This document shows positions 22,659 to 31,183 of a DNA stretch of 33,652 bases, one piece after another; the first letter of the stretch is position 1; each line of letters starts with the position of its first letter. The stretch is taken from positions 1 to 33,652 of the forward strand of contig CAZWPO010000026.1 in the NCBI GenBank assembly GCA_964635975.1. The letters are read 5' to 3'. The DNA comes from UBA5314 sp964635975. GTDB taxonomy: Bacteria; Bacillota; Syntrophomonadia; Syntrophomonadales; Syntrophomonadaceae. The notes below the pieces were generated by a model. That model ran no database searches. It saw only the letters and a list, made by a program, of their open reading frames with translations, and was not told where the DNA came from. The translations under genes were made by a program, and so were the position numbers.

Positions 22659-24320
22659 TTATTTCTTAAAAATAGCACCTGTGTTAGCTGACTGTACAAT
22701 GTCGGCATACCGTTTCATGTATCCCTTCTTGATTCGAGGTTCGGGAGCCTGCCATTTTTGCCTGCGCTCAGCCAGAACCGACTCGTCTACCAGCAATTCC
22801 AAACTCTTTTGATCGATATCTATGGCGATAAGATCTCCCTCTTCCACCAGACCGATTAAGCCTCCAGAAGCAGCTTCGGGTGATACGTGGCCGATTGAAG
22901 CTCCCCTGGTGGCCCCCGAGAAACGTCCATCGGTTATCAAAGCAACTTCTTTGTCCAAACCCATCCCAGCAATCGCAGAAGTAGGCGTCAACATCTCCCT
23001 CATCCCTGGTCCTCCCCGCGGGCCTTCGTAGCGGATCACAATAACATCACCAGTTTTGATCTTCTTGCCAATAATGGCCTCGACTGCTGCTTCCTCACTA
23101 TCAAAAACCCGTGCTGGGCCCAGGTGCTTCATCATTTCCGGATCTACTGCACCTTTTTTAACCACGGCCCCTTCAGTAGCCAGATTTCCAAAGAGAATAG
23201 CCAGACCGCCGCTTTCACTATAAGCATTGTTCAGAGGCCTGATAACCGAATAATCCTGAACTGGACAGTTTGCAATATTCTCTCCAACCGTCCGTCCAGT
23301 TACTGTTATAACTGACTTATTCACAAGCCCTTTTTGGTCCAATTCATTATATAAGGCCTGTACTCCCCCAGCCCGATATAAATCTTCCATGTGGTGGTTA
23401 CCAGCTGGGCTAATCTTACACAGATGGGGGGTGATTGTGCTGATCTCATTAAACATATCCAGGTCAATATCTACACCTGCCTCACTGGCAATGGCCATAA
23501 GATGCAGGACCGAGTTTGTTGAGCAGCCGATAGCCATATCCATAGTCATAGCGTTACGCAAGGATTCAGCAGTCATTATGTCGCTCGGTTTAATATCCTT
23601 TTCCAGGAGCTCCATGATTTTTATCCCGGCCTGTTTAGCAAGGCGGATTCGTTCGGAATAAACAGCAGGTATTGTGCCATTACCAGGCAGACCCATACCC
23701 AGAGCTTCAGTAAGGCAATTCATTGAGTTCGCAGTGAACATTCCCGCACATGAACCACAAGTAGGGCAGGCATTATTCTCAATAAGGGTTAGTTGCTGCA
23801 TATCAATTTTACCAACAGCTGCTTGACCCACCGCTTCAAACACCTGGGTTACGCTAACCGCCTGATTGTTCACTCTTCCGGCTAGCATTGGACCGCCGCT
23901 GACAAAAATAGATGGCAAATCCAGCCGGGCGGCTGCCATCAGCATCCCGGGAATTATTTTATCGCAGTTAGTTATGAATACCAGGGCATCAAATGCATGA
24001 GCTATTGCCATTATTTCTACCGAATCGGCAATCAATTCCCGGCTGCCCAGAGAATATTTCATGCCTATGTGATTCATGGCTATACCATCACAAACCCCTA
24101 TTGTATTGAATTCAAAGGGAGTTCCCCCGGCCATGCGCACTCCTGCTTTTACTGCTGCGCTGATTTTATCGAGGTTGATATGCCCGGGAATGACATCATT
24201 AAACGAGTTCACAATGCCTATAAAAGGCCTGTCCATTTCCTGGTCGGTTAAGCCTAAAGAATGTAACAATGCTCGATGTGGAGCTTTTTCCAATCCATGT
24301 TTAATCAGGTCGCTTTTCAT
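22659..24320 (-). CDS. ilvD: Dihydroxy-acid dehydratase
   Basis: The full-length 553-residue IlvD dehydrates 2,3-dihydroxy-3-methylbutanoate (and the methylvalerate analogue) to the 2-oxo acid, the third common step of valine, isoleucine and leucine synthesis. Fe-S and metal-site motifs are present: CDGIAMNHIGM (Cys77), ITNCDKIIPGM (Cys119), and NACPTCGSCAGMFTANSMNC (Cys187/190). The C-terminal barrel has GPRGGPGMREMLTPTSAI and DGRFSGATRGASIGH. GGAGGAG precedes the ATG. No other ilv or leu genes are adjacent. It follows the HAD, NUDIX and eno genes in the same direction. Confidence 0.98.
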   Translation of the reverse strand: MKSDLIKHGLEKAPHRALLHSLGLTDQEMDRPFIGIVNSFNDVIPGHINLDKISAAVKAGVRMAGGTPFEFNTIGVCDGIAMNHIGMKYSLGSRELIADSVEIMAIAHAFDALVFITNCDKIIPGMLMAAARLDLPSIFVSGGPMLAGRVNNQAVSVTQVFEAVGQAAVGKIDMQQLTLIENNACPTCGSCAGMFTANSMNCLTEALGMGLPGNGTIPAVYSERIRLAKQAGIKIMELLEKDIKPSDIMTAESLRNAMTMDMAIGCSTNSVLHLMAIASEAGVDIDLDMFNEISTITPHLCKISPAGNHHMEDLYRAGGVQALYNELDQKGLVNKSVITVTGRTVGENIANCPVQDYSVIRPLNNAYSESGGLAILFGNLATEGAVVKKGAVDPEMMKHLGPARVFDSEEAAVEAIIGKKIKTGDVIVIRYEGPRGGPGMREMLTPTSAIAGMGLDKEVALITDGRFSGATRGASIGHVSPEAASGGLIGLVEEGDLIAIDIDQKSLELLVDESVLAERRQKWQAPEPRIKKGYMKRYADIVQSANTGAIFKK

Positions 24321-24398
24321 TTTCCTCTCCTCCTATTAATGCTTTTCTATTTATTTCAAACGGGGTTAGAAACCCAGCAGACCACAGTTTTTTTGAAA

Positions 24399-24872
24399 CT
24401 AGGCTCTAAGTGTGGCAACCAATCTCTTAGGATTTATAAATAGATCTAAAGCATCATTAATGTCATTTACCACAATATCAGCATTCCGTATTGCTTCAAC
24501 ACTGCATCCTTCTTTACCGATAACAGCTATACCAAGGGCAGCTTTTTTAATCATGTAAATATCATTGTAGCCATTGCCGATGGCGGCCACCTTTTCCTTT
24601 CCGAGTTTCAATAGGAAATCGTTTTTATCCAATCCACCCTGTTCTACATCTACTTTTTTGAAGTGAGTTCCTAATTCGGCTGCCACTTCGGCTCCACGTC
24701 CAAATGTATCAGCCGTAAGTAAGTGTATTTCAACCTTTTCTCTTAAGCGTTGAATTCGCTCTTTAACGCCAGGTATTAGGTACCCATCAACTGTTAAAGT
24801 CCCATTTACATCAAGCATTAAGTCATAAATCTGCAAAGAAATATTTCTACCAGGTAGGTTGATTTCGATCAC
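24399..24872 (-). CDS. HAD-like phosphatase of the soluble P-type-ATPase-like group
   Basis: The 157-residue HAD-fold protein has motif I as LDVNGTLT (about 21-28), motif II as LLTADT (about 52-57), a Lys region and motif IV as AIGNGYNDIYMIKKA (about 97-111). In most HAD phosphatases motif I is DxDGT. Here the second Asp, the general acid/base, is Asn. The short group called soluble P-type ATPase-like proteins shows this DVNGT form as I recall it. The substrate is unknown. The gene lies 22 bases after the NUDIX gene and is probably co-transcribed. Confidence 0.82.
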   Translation of the reverse strand: MIEINLPGRNISLQIYDLMLDVNGTLTVDGYLIPGVKERIQRLREKVEIHLLTADTFGRGAEVAAELGTHFKKVDVEQGGLDKNDFLLKLGKEKVAAIGNGYNDIYMIKKAALGIAVIGKEGCSVEAIRNADIVVNDINDALDLFINPKRLVATLRA

Positions 24873-24894
24873 GCTATTCCCCCCACAACAACTC

Positions 24895-25509
24895 TTATTC
24901 TCTAATCAAATCTACGAAGTGCCGCAGTATGCGTGCAGTTAAACCCCAAATTACCTCTTCTCCCCATACATAAAAATACTGTTGAAAAACACCCGCTCTA
25001 AAGGGATATTCTTTGCCGTTTTGAATCAGGTCAAAAGGGTAATCATCCGGAAAACTCATTTGCAGAGTTATATGACCGGCTTGGGGAGGGTTTTCTAAAA
25101 AATAATCCAGTGGAACAGTAAATATATATTCGACTTCGTCAGGATTAGGTTTTATTAAAGAAGGGTCTTTTATATATGCCAAAAATGGTTCGACGATAAC
25201 ATTCAACGGACTAACCATAATGTCAAGGTCAGCTATCATATCGATGTTGTCTAGTGTTATGCCAAGCTCCTCGCAGCACTCCCTGATTGCAGTGTTTCTT
25301 GCAATCCCATCCAGGTCATCCCTGCCCCCTCCGGGAAAACATACTTCGGCAGGTTGGCTGTTGATATTAGAGGATCGTTTTTCAAAAAGCACATGGAGTT
25401 CAGTGCCCACATAAACTAGCGGCAACAATACAGCACTGTTTTTGGCGTCTTCATTACCAAGTATTTTTGCCTGGCGTCCAGCCAGGGCAGTAATATTTTG
25501 CGGCAGCAT
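24895..25509 (-). CDS. NUDIX hydrolase, CoA pyrophosphatase-like
   Basis: The 204-residue protein has a Nudix box at about 77-100, ending in RECCEELGI. The first Glu of the usual G-x5-E is Asp (GGRDDLD). The preceding LFEKRSSNINSQPAEVCFPGG matches the UPF0035/NUBA signature of CoA pyrophosphatases (R-x(5)-H/Q-x-G-E/EV-x-F-PGG type). Likely reaction: CoA to 4'-phosphopantetheine and 3',5'-ADP, with Mg or Mn. It is cytoplasmic. It lies between eno and the HAD gene in a leftward cluster. Confidence 0.88.
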   Translation of the reverse strand: MLPQNITALAGRQAKILGNEDAKNSAVLLPLVYVGTELHVLFEKRSSNINSQPAEVCFPGGGRDDLDGIARNTAIRECCEELGITLDNIDMIADLDIMVSPLNVIVEPFLAYIKDPSLIKPNPDEVEYIFTVPLDYFLENPPQAGHITLQMSFPDDYPFDLIQNGKEYPFRAGVFQQYFYVWGEEVIWGLTARILRHFVDLIRE

Positions 25510-25583
25510 TGAACTCCCCCCCAGTGCTTTTGTATGATTATTGGATTATTCAAACATCCTTATCGCTCCTGCTTAAGATAACC

Positions 25584-26849
25584 CTAAAAATATCTTAGAT
25601 ACTGAGCCACGCTGCCCAGCTGCTCCTCAATCCGCAGAAGGCGGTTGTATTTGGCAACCCTATCTGACCTGGCCGGAGATCCTGTTTTTATCATGCCTGC
25701 ATTTACGGCCACAGCTAAGTCAGCAATAAAAGTATCTTCGGTTTCACCGGAACGGTGTGAAATGAGGGTCCTGTATCCGACTTTTTTAGCCAGCTCTATA
25801 GTTTCCATGGTTTCAGTCACAGTGCCGATTTGATTTACTTTTATCAAAACACTGTTGGCTATACCGCCATCGATTCCCATTTTTAGACGCTCCGGATTGG
25901 TTACAAAGATATCGTCGCCAACTAGTTTAATCCGGCTGCCCAAACGTTCGGTCAGGAGCTTCCACCCCTCCCAATCATCCTCGGCCAGGCCATCCTCCAG
26001 CAACACAATTGGGAAACGGTCTACTAAACCGGCATAGTAATCTACCATTTCTGCTGATGTACGAGATATATTTTCACTGGCAAAAACATAGCGACCATCT
26101 TTAAAAAACTCTGTTGCTGCTGGGTCCATGGCTAAAAACACCTGTTCCCCGGGCTTGTAGCCTGCCTTTTCAATACCTTCAACGATTAATGTCAATGCTT
26201 CTTCGTTGGTATTTAAACTGGGTGCGAATCCACCTTCATCACCTATAGAGGTGTTTAGTCCCCGCTCTTTTAATACCGCTTTTAGGGTATGATAGATCTC
26301 CGATCCCATTCTAAGAGCCTCCGCAAAATTCGGAGCCCCGGCTGGGACGATCATAAATTCCTGGATATCCAGATTGTTATCCGCATGTTTGCCGCCATTA
26401 AGAATATTCATATGGGGTATCGGCAGTTCTTTAGCATTGACCCCGCCTAAATAACGGTAAAGCGGCAGTCCAGAAAACTTAGCTGCTGCCCTGGCTATGG
26501 CCATAGACACACCCAAAATGGCATTGGCCCCCAGGTTTCCTTTATTCGGTGTTCCGTCCAGTTGGATCATCCTCCGGTCGAGATCGGCCTGGTCTATACA
26601 GCTTCTGCCTTCAATTATAGGTGCAATAACCTCATTTACGTTATTAACCGCGGTTAAAACGCCTTTACCTTTATAGCGTTTGCTGTCATTGTCCCGCAGC
26701 TCCACCGCTTCATGAGCACCGGTAGACGCCCCGGAAGGAACAGCGGCGGTCCCGACGGTTCCGTCAGCCAGCTGCACATCAACCTCAACGGTAGGGTTTC
26801 CCCGAGAATCAAGTATTTGCCGGGCCTGTACTAATGTAATAGAATCCAC
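25584..26849 (-). CDS. eno: Enolase
   Basis: The full-length 421-residue enolase interconverts 2-phosphoglycerate and phosphoenolpyruvate with Mg. Key motifs are VPSGASTGAHEAVELRD, NGGKHADNNLDIQEFMI, GDEGGFAP, VLLEDGLAEDDWEGW, LVGDDIFVTNP, SVLIKVNQIGT and the signature SHRSGETEDTFIADLAVA. The start is GTG at 26849 with AGGAG upstream. Only 56 bases separate it from the dynamin-like gene, too few for a clear promoter, so it may be co-transcribed. Enolase is the classic fluoride-inhibited enzyme, notable because fluoride riboswitches lie 1.8-3 kb away. Confidence 0.98.
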   Translation of the reverse strand: MDSITLVQARQILDSRGNPTVEVDVQLADGTVGTAAVPSGASTGAHEAVELRDNDSKRYKGKGVLTAVNNVNEVIAPIIEGRSCIDQADLDRRMIQLDGTPNKGNLGANAILGVSMAIARAAAKFSGLPLYRYLGGVNAKELPIPHMNILNGGKHADNNLDIQEFMIVPAGAPNFAEALRMGSEIYHTLKAVLKERGLNTSIGDEGGFAPSLNTNEEALTLIVEGIEKAGYKPGEQVFLAMDPAATEFFKDGRYVFASENISRTSAEMVDYYAGLVDRFPIVLLEDGLAEDDWEGWKLLTERLGSRIKLVGDDIFVTNPERLKMGIDGGIANSVLIKVNQIGTVTETMETIELAKKVGYRTLISHRSGETEDTFIADLAVAVNAGMIKTGSPARSDRVAKYNRLLRIEEQLGSVAQYLRYF

Positions 26850-26905
26850 ACTTAAACATCTCCTTCTATGCTATTTTCATTAAAACCTTCAACATTGAAA
26901 CACTA

Positions 26906-28558
26906 TTATAATCTCTGTTTAGCTGCTTTAATATTATTGATCCTCTCAAGAATCTTAGAGCTCTCACCGGTATTTTCGGAGAGCAAAGCTTCTACGGTTG
27001 TAAGCTCCCCATTCATGTAGGCTAGGGCCTGAGACATTAAATGATCCATCTCTTTGTTTACTTTCTCAGTGAGCCCTGAGGTTAGGCGATGCAGGTTTTT
27101 CTCTATCTCGTAATTGATCTGCTTCTTAAAGGAACGTCTGAATATGTTCCTAAAGATGAACATGGGGAAAAGAAACCACAGCATATCCAGGTGAAAATCA
27201 AAAGAGCGGCTTATAGAAATGTCCGGTTTATTGAATTCCCTTAAAGCTATATCCCACTCTTCGGTTTTCATTTGGATCCCCAAAGAACGATCCAGGTTGG
27301 TATTTAACCGTTCTCTGAAGGACTTCAGGTAAAACGAAAGGTGCTTCCGAACGGCCTCCAGAAGCTCATAGCTCTTAACCTCTTCCAGCATGATCTCCTG
27401 TATTCGATTTCCCAATGATTTTTTTATCCACTCTTCGTATTTTCTGGTTACCTTATAAAGATTGCCTTCCCAGGTTGGAAAAACCCGATCATACTCAATA
27501 TTTAAACTTTCTTCAATTCCCTGCTCGAAAGACTCAAGATAGGTTCTAAGACTTTCCCTGGTCTTTTCTTTATAGCTGCCAATTATGAGCTGCAGCTCGC
27601 GGCGGATAAAGTGGGAGTTTAAATGTTCACCCAGGATTACCTTCTTCAACTGGATTTTCTCAGCATCATGTTTTTGCGAAGCCTGGTAAGCTATGTCCAG
27701 ATAAGACAAGCAGCTGTCCGCCAGGGCGTTCATCTTATGTTTGAGAATGTCATTAAAAGCATTATCCCGATTAGCGGTCAATGGAAAAAGCATCAGCTTC
27801 CGTAACTCCTCGTTGTAGCGGCTGGCATCCTTAATTGTGGAGTAAAGGAAAATAGGAAAATCGCGATCAAAATTCTTTCTTATTACATCCGCTGTAAACG
27901 CCCGAATTTCTAAAAGCTTTTCTTTCGAGTATAGGTCTGACTTGGTAATAACGATGGCAATCTGCGGCGTATAACGGTAAACATCCTTTAATAGGCTTAA
28001 TTCGCTTTCCGAAATTGGTCTTTCCGCGCTTATTAAGAAGAGCACCCCTCCAGTTTCCGGGAACCAGCCGGTGGTGGTTTCAGTGTTATGCCTCCAGACA
28101 CTGCCAATTCCCGGCGTGTCCACAAAGCGTATTTCTTTTATACCTACTAAAGATGGGCTTTCTATATCAAGTAATAAAACTTGTTTGCGGTTTTCGGGGT
28201 TTAAGGACTCTGATACATATTGCTCAATTTCGCTCAAGGTAATTTCTTTAATTGAACCATTGAGGAAGGTTGCCACAGCTCTTTCATCGGGACCGTATTT
28301 TACTCTGGTTATAACAGATGTTACAGGTATATTCCCCACCGGCAGCAAATGCTGGTTCATTAAACTATTCAAAAAGGAGCTCTTGCCAACCTTGAATTGC
28401 CCCAGGGCAGCTAGGTCCAGGTACCGGTTTTGCTCGGAAAAATTCTTTACATTCCGGGTAATTGTATTTAAAGAATCAAGTCCAAAGGCTTTGCACGCAG
28501 ACTCGATCTGAATAATTAAATCCTTTGCTTTTTGGACAGTGATATTCTCTACTTTCAC
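26906..28558 (-). CDS. Dynamin-like GTPase
   Basis: The 550-residue large GTPase has G1 GQFKVGKSS (53-61), G2 Thr near 80 (PVTSVITRVKYG), G3 DTPGIGS (147-153) and G4 TKSD (205-208). A long helical stalk region follows. A hydrophobic/basic paddle at about residues 463-483 (MLWFLFPMFIFRNIF) could insert into membrane. Bacterial dynamin-like proteins remodel or protect membranes. The ATG is at 28558. It is upstream of eno in the same direction and diverges from the first fluoride riboswitch and DUF6062 gene; the start is 86 bases from the aptamer. Confidence 0.92.
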   Translation of the reverse strand: MKVENITVQKAKDLIIQIESACKAFGLDSLNTITRNVKNFSEQNRYLDLAALGQFKVGKSSFLNSLMNQHLLPVGNIPVTSVITRVKYGPDERAVATFLNGSIKEITLSEIEQYVSESLNPENRKQVLLLDIESPSLVGIKEIRFVDTPGIGSVWRHNTETTTGWFPETGGVLFLISAERPISESELSLLKDVYRYTPQIAIVITKSDLYSKEKLLEIRAFTADVIRKNFDRDFPIFLYSTIKDASRYNEELRKLMLFPLTANRDNAFNDILKHKMNALADSCLSYLDIAYQASQKHDAEKIQLKKVILGEHLNSHFIRRELQLIIGSYKEKTRESLRTYLESFEQGIEESLNIEYDRVFPTWEGNLYKVTRKYEEWIKKSLGNRIQEIMLEEVKSYELLEAVRKHLSFYLKSFRERLNTNLDRSLGIQMKTEEWDIALREFNKPDISISRSFDFHLDMLWFLFPMFIFRNIFRRSFKKQINYEIEKNLHRLTSGLTEKVNKEMDHLMSQALAYMNGELTTVEALLSENTGESSKILERINNIKAAKQRL

Positions 28559-28644
28559 CTATTCATTACCTTTCTTTACGAGCTCAAATCCTAAGGCTAT
28601 GATAATTTTCTATAAATACCTATAATGTTAATAAATCTATATTC

Positions 28645-28719
28645 AGGTGATGGAGTTCACCTTAAATGATTGCATTGGCAGTTAATGACTCCTACTTTCG
28701 GGTAGGAGTTTTTGCTTTT
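28645..28719 (+). promoter_or_regulatory. Fluoride riboswitch 1 (crcB motif) with terminator
   Basis: P1 is GGTG-ATGGAGTT-CACC (28646-28661). A short TGC/GCA stem follows, then TTAATGACTCCTAC. The loop GGAGT can pair with ACTCC downstream, the crcB pseudoknot. The same ACTCCTAC (28688-28695) also forms a terminator with GTAGGAGT (28702-28709) and TTTTTGCTTTT. Ligand binding should keep the pseudoknot and allow read-through. A TATAAT box lies at 28621-28626. It controls the DUF6062 gene 14 bases on. Confidence 0.9.
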
Positions 28720-28732
28720 AAGGAGGATCATT

Positions 28733-29446
28733 TTGGATTTAAACGGTTTTCTGGCGATAGATCTTAACCAGGCGCTTCATTCTCCCGGTTGCCCTATCTG
28801 CAATATAAAAGCAATCGAATCCAACCGTTATTTTCGCTTCTTCCTGCATGAGAACGTCAACGATGTATCAACCCGGGTCCGGCTATATGACTCTTTGGGA
28901 TTCTGCAACCGCCATGCCTGGCAGTGCCAAACCATGGAGCTTCAGCAATACAAGGACGGGATGAAGCACGGCATCCTTTACGAATGGCTCTTAAAAACAG
29001 TGCAGCCCCGGATTCAAGAGATAAAACAAAACCTCTCTGCGCCAGAGACAACCCGATCCAGGTTCTGGCAGCATAAAAAATCCGAATCTGAGCCCTCCCC
29101 TATGGCCAGGAATCAGGACTGCCCTGCCTGCGTATCCGAAAACTATTCCGTAGAGCTGTACCTGGAAACCCTGGTCAAAGGACTTTCAAACGCTAAACTG
29201 CGCACGGAATACCTAAAGGGCGATGGGCTCTGCATTCCTCATTTTCTACAAGCCATTAATCTTGAGATTGAAAAAGAACATTTACAAAGACTTTGTGATC
29301 TTCAGATTGACAGAATAAACGGACTTTTAAGCTCCTTGACCTCTTATGTGAATAAACACGACTATCAAAATCATGAACCATATTCCCAGGAAGAACTCGA
29401 GTCCTGGACAAAAGCCGTTCAGCTTATGGTCGGCAACAAGGACTAA
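28733..29446 (+). CDS. DUF6062-like protein under fluoride riboswitch control
   Basis: The start is TTG 28733, six bases after AGGAGG, giving 237 residues. Two similar halves are visible. The first is CPICNIKAIESNRYF ... LGFCNRHAW (about 23-65). The second is CPACVSENYSVELYL ... GLCIPHFLQA (about 130-172). Each pairs a C-P-x-C with a C-x2-H about 35-40 residues later, a likely metal site. This matches what I know of DUF6062 proteins. The rest is helical. There is no membrane segment. The upstream crcB-type leader predicts expression when fluoride is present. The biochemical role is unknown. Confidence 0.8.
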   Translation: MDLNGFLAIDLNQALHSPGCPICNIKAIESNRYFRFFLHENVNDVSTRVRLYDSLGFCNRHAWQCQTMELQQYKDGMKHGILYEWLLKTVQPRIQEIKQNLSAPETTRSRFWQHKKSESEPSPMARNQDCPACVSENYSVELYLETLVKGLSNAKLRTEYLKGDGLCIPHFLQAINLEIEKEHLQRLCDLQIDRINGLLSSLTSYVNKHDYQNHEPYSQEELESWTKAVQLMVGNKD

Positions 29447-29455
29447 GCCCAAGCA

Positions 29456-29539
29456 GAAAACAAATAACTCCTGCCTAATTAGACAGGAGTCATCAGCTGC
29501 TGCATTTTCGCTTCCTAAGCGGGGTGAACTCCATCACCC
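29456..29539 (-). promoter_or_regulatory. Fluoride riboswitch 3 (crcB motif), leftward, antisense
   Basis: On the minus strand GGGTGATGGAGTTCACCCC (29539 to 29521) is followed by TGATGACTCCTGTC (29495-29482). The GGAGT/ACTCC pseudoknot is conserved. The terminator ACTCCTG ... CAGGAGT is followed by TATTTGTTTT (to 29456). It is complete, but no leftward gene follows directly: read-through would run antisense across the DUF6062 gene toward the dynamin-eno genes. Confidence 0.85.
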
Positions 29540-29562
29540 AGGATTCATATTTAACTGTTAAT

Positions 29563-29592
29563 ATTGTACATTAGCTCCTTTAGCCAGTGCAA
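29563..29592 (-). promoter_or_regulatory. Promoter of leftward fluoride riboswitch 3
   Basis: Minus-strand TTGCAC (29587-29592) and TACAAT (29563-29568) are 18 bases apart. The -10 lies about 25 bases before the aptamer, so the riboswitch looks expressed rather than fossil. Confidence 0.6.
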
Positions 29593-29685
29593 CTCCACAG
29601 GCCCTTTAAACTTTTCTGTCAGATATAAATCTTATCTATGGACGGGCTAATTCCTGTTAGACTGGCGTTTGAATAATCTTCGTAG

Positions 29686-29691
29686 TATAAT
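29686..29691 (+). promoter_or_regulatory. -10 box of the glnA leader promoter
   Basis: TATAAT at 29686-29691 lies 17 bases before riboswitch 2. The -35 region (about 29663-29668, TGGCGT) is poor, so an activator or weak promoter is likely. Confidence 0.5.
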
Positions 29692-29708
29692 CATTTTGTT
29701 AAACAAAT

Positions 29709-29802
29709 GGTGATGGAGCTCACCATACCTTAAATAAGGTAGAATGCAGCAAGCTAATGGCTCCTACTCACGGCGCTTCCGGAGTAGGAGTTATTTTTAT
29801 TT
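29709..29802 (+). promoter_or_regulatory. Fluoride riboswitch 2 (crcB motif) with terminator
   Basis: P1 is GGTG-ATGGAGCT-CACC (29709-29724), followed by a middle stem and GCTAATGGCTCCTACTC. The loop reads GGAGC and the partner GCTCC, where the other two copies have GGAGT and ACTCC. This compensatory base-pair change supports the crcB pseudoknot. The terminator is CTCCTACTC (29761-29769) with GAGTAGGAG (29782-29790) and TTATTTTTATTT. It precedes glnA by 21 bases. Confidence 0.9.
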
Positions 29803-29823
29803 AAATAATTGGAGGTTAGGTTA

Positions 29824-31155
29824 ATGTCGCTTAGAGAATCTGTATTAAAAAGGATTAAAGATGAAAGGGTTAAGTTCATTCGTCTTCAATTTACCGATAT
29901 ACTTGGTGTTTTGAAGGCTATCACAGTTACTGAGGATCAAATAGAAAAAGTGCTGGATGGAGAGCTCATGTTTGATGGTTCTTCGATTGATGGTTTTGTA
30001 AGGATTGAAGAATCAGACATGTATTTAAAGCCGGACTTGAGTACATTTTTGGTTCTCCCCTGGAAAAGCCCTGTATCAACCGGCAGTATCGCTAGAATAA
30101 TATGCGATGTATGTGATTCAGAAGAAAAACCATTTCATGGGTGCCCGAGGCAGACACTAAAAAAGGTACTGGATGAAGCGATTACCCTCGGATATACGAT
30201 GATGGTAGGTCCAGAGCCAGAATTCTTTTTGTTTGAATTAGATGAAAACGGAAGCCCTACGCTAGCCACCCATGACCGGGCCAGTTACTTCGATCTCCCC
30301 CCTGTGGACAAGGGTGAAGTAGCCAGGCAGGATATGGTGCAAATACTGCGCAGGATTGGGTTTGAAATCGAGGCAGCCCATCATGAAGTAGCACCAGGCC
30401 AGCACGAAATAGACTTCAAATATGCTGATGCATTGAAAACAGCAGACAGTATTGTGACTTTCCGTTTAGCAGTTAGAACGGTCGCTCAAAATCACGGCCT
30501 GCACGCAACGTTCATGCCCAAGCCGGTTTTCGGCATAAACGGCTCGGGAATGCACATGCACATCTCATTATTTAAAGATGGTGAAAACATATTCTATGAT
30601 CCATCGTCAGAAGATGGTTTAAGCACTTCCTGCCGCTATTTCATAGGCGGGATAATGAAACATGCCCGGGCGATAGCCGCGATTACAAATCCAACCGTAA
30701 ATTCATACAAACGCCTGGTACCCGGTTATGAAGCGCCTGTATATATTGCCTGGTCCTATAGAAACCGCAGCCCGCTTATTCGCATCCCAGCCCGAAGAGG
30801 CATCGGTACCAGGATAGAACTCAGGAACCCTGATCCGACCTGCAACCCCTACCTTGGGCTGGCGTGCATTTTAAAGGCAGGACTTGAAGGAATTCAAGAA
30901 AAAATAGAACCACCAGCACCGGTTAACGAAAACATCTATGAAATGGATCTGGCTGATCGAAAGCAGCAGGGAATCGAGTCACTGCCCGAGAATCTTATGG
31001 AAGCACTTGATGAATTAAGAAAAAGTAAATTGATTCAAGATGCCCTGGGCACACACATCTATTCCAGGTTCTTACTTGCTAAAACCAAGGAATGGGAAAG
31101 CTACAGCGCCCGGGTTTATGATTGGGAGCTGGACGAGTACCTGGGTAAATTCTAA
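29824..31155 (+). CDS. glnA: Glutamine synthetase type I
   Basis: The start is ATG 29824 (GGAGG eight bases upstream), giving 443 residues, normal for GSI-alpha. Motifs are MFDGSSIDGF (about 49-58), VGPEPEFFLFELD (about 127-139), HHEVAPGQHEID, GSGMHMHISLF (ATP/Mg site), and NPTVNSYKRLVPGYEAP with the Glu flap; the C-terminus is DWELDEYLGKF. It condenses glutamate and ammonia with ATP. No nitrogen regulators or transporters are adjacent. Instead the leader is a fluoride riboswitch, unusual for this enzyme. The permease gene follows after 28 bases, likely in one operon. Confidence 0.97.
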   Translation: MSLRESVLKRIKDERVKFIRLQFTDILGVLKAITVTEDQIEKVLDGELMFDGSSIDGFVRIEESDMYLKPDLSTFLVLPWKSPVSTGSIARIICDVCDSEEKPFHGCPRQTLKKVLDEAITLGYTMMVGPEPEFFLFELDENGSPTLATHDRASYFDLPPVDKGEVARQDMVQILRRIGFEIEAAHHEVAPGQHEIDFKYADALKTADSIVTFRLAVRTVAQNHGLHATFMPKPVFGINGSGMHMHISLFKDGENIFYDPSSEDGLSTSCRYFIGGIMKHARAIAAITNPTVNSYKRLVPGYEAPVYIAWSYRNRSPLIRIPARRGIGTRIELRNPDPTCNPYLGLACILKAGLEGIQEKIEPPAPVNENIYEMDLADRKQQGIESLPENLMEALDELRKSKLIQDALGTHIYSRFLLAKTKEWESYSARVYDWELDEYLGKF

Positions 31156-31183
31156 CGAGCAGACTCTCCCTGGAGGTTTTGAA

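Noticed and set aside
29701..29800. Nitrogen-type glnA leader (ANTAR target or glutamine riboswitch)
   Set aside because: The paired elements match the crcB fluoride motif, with two sister copies at non-nitrogen genes.
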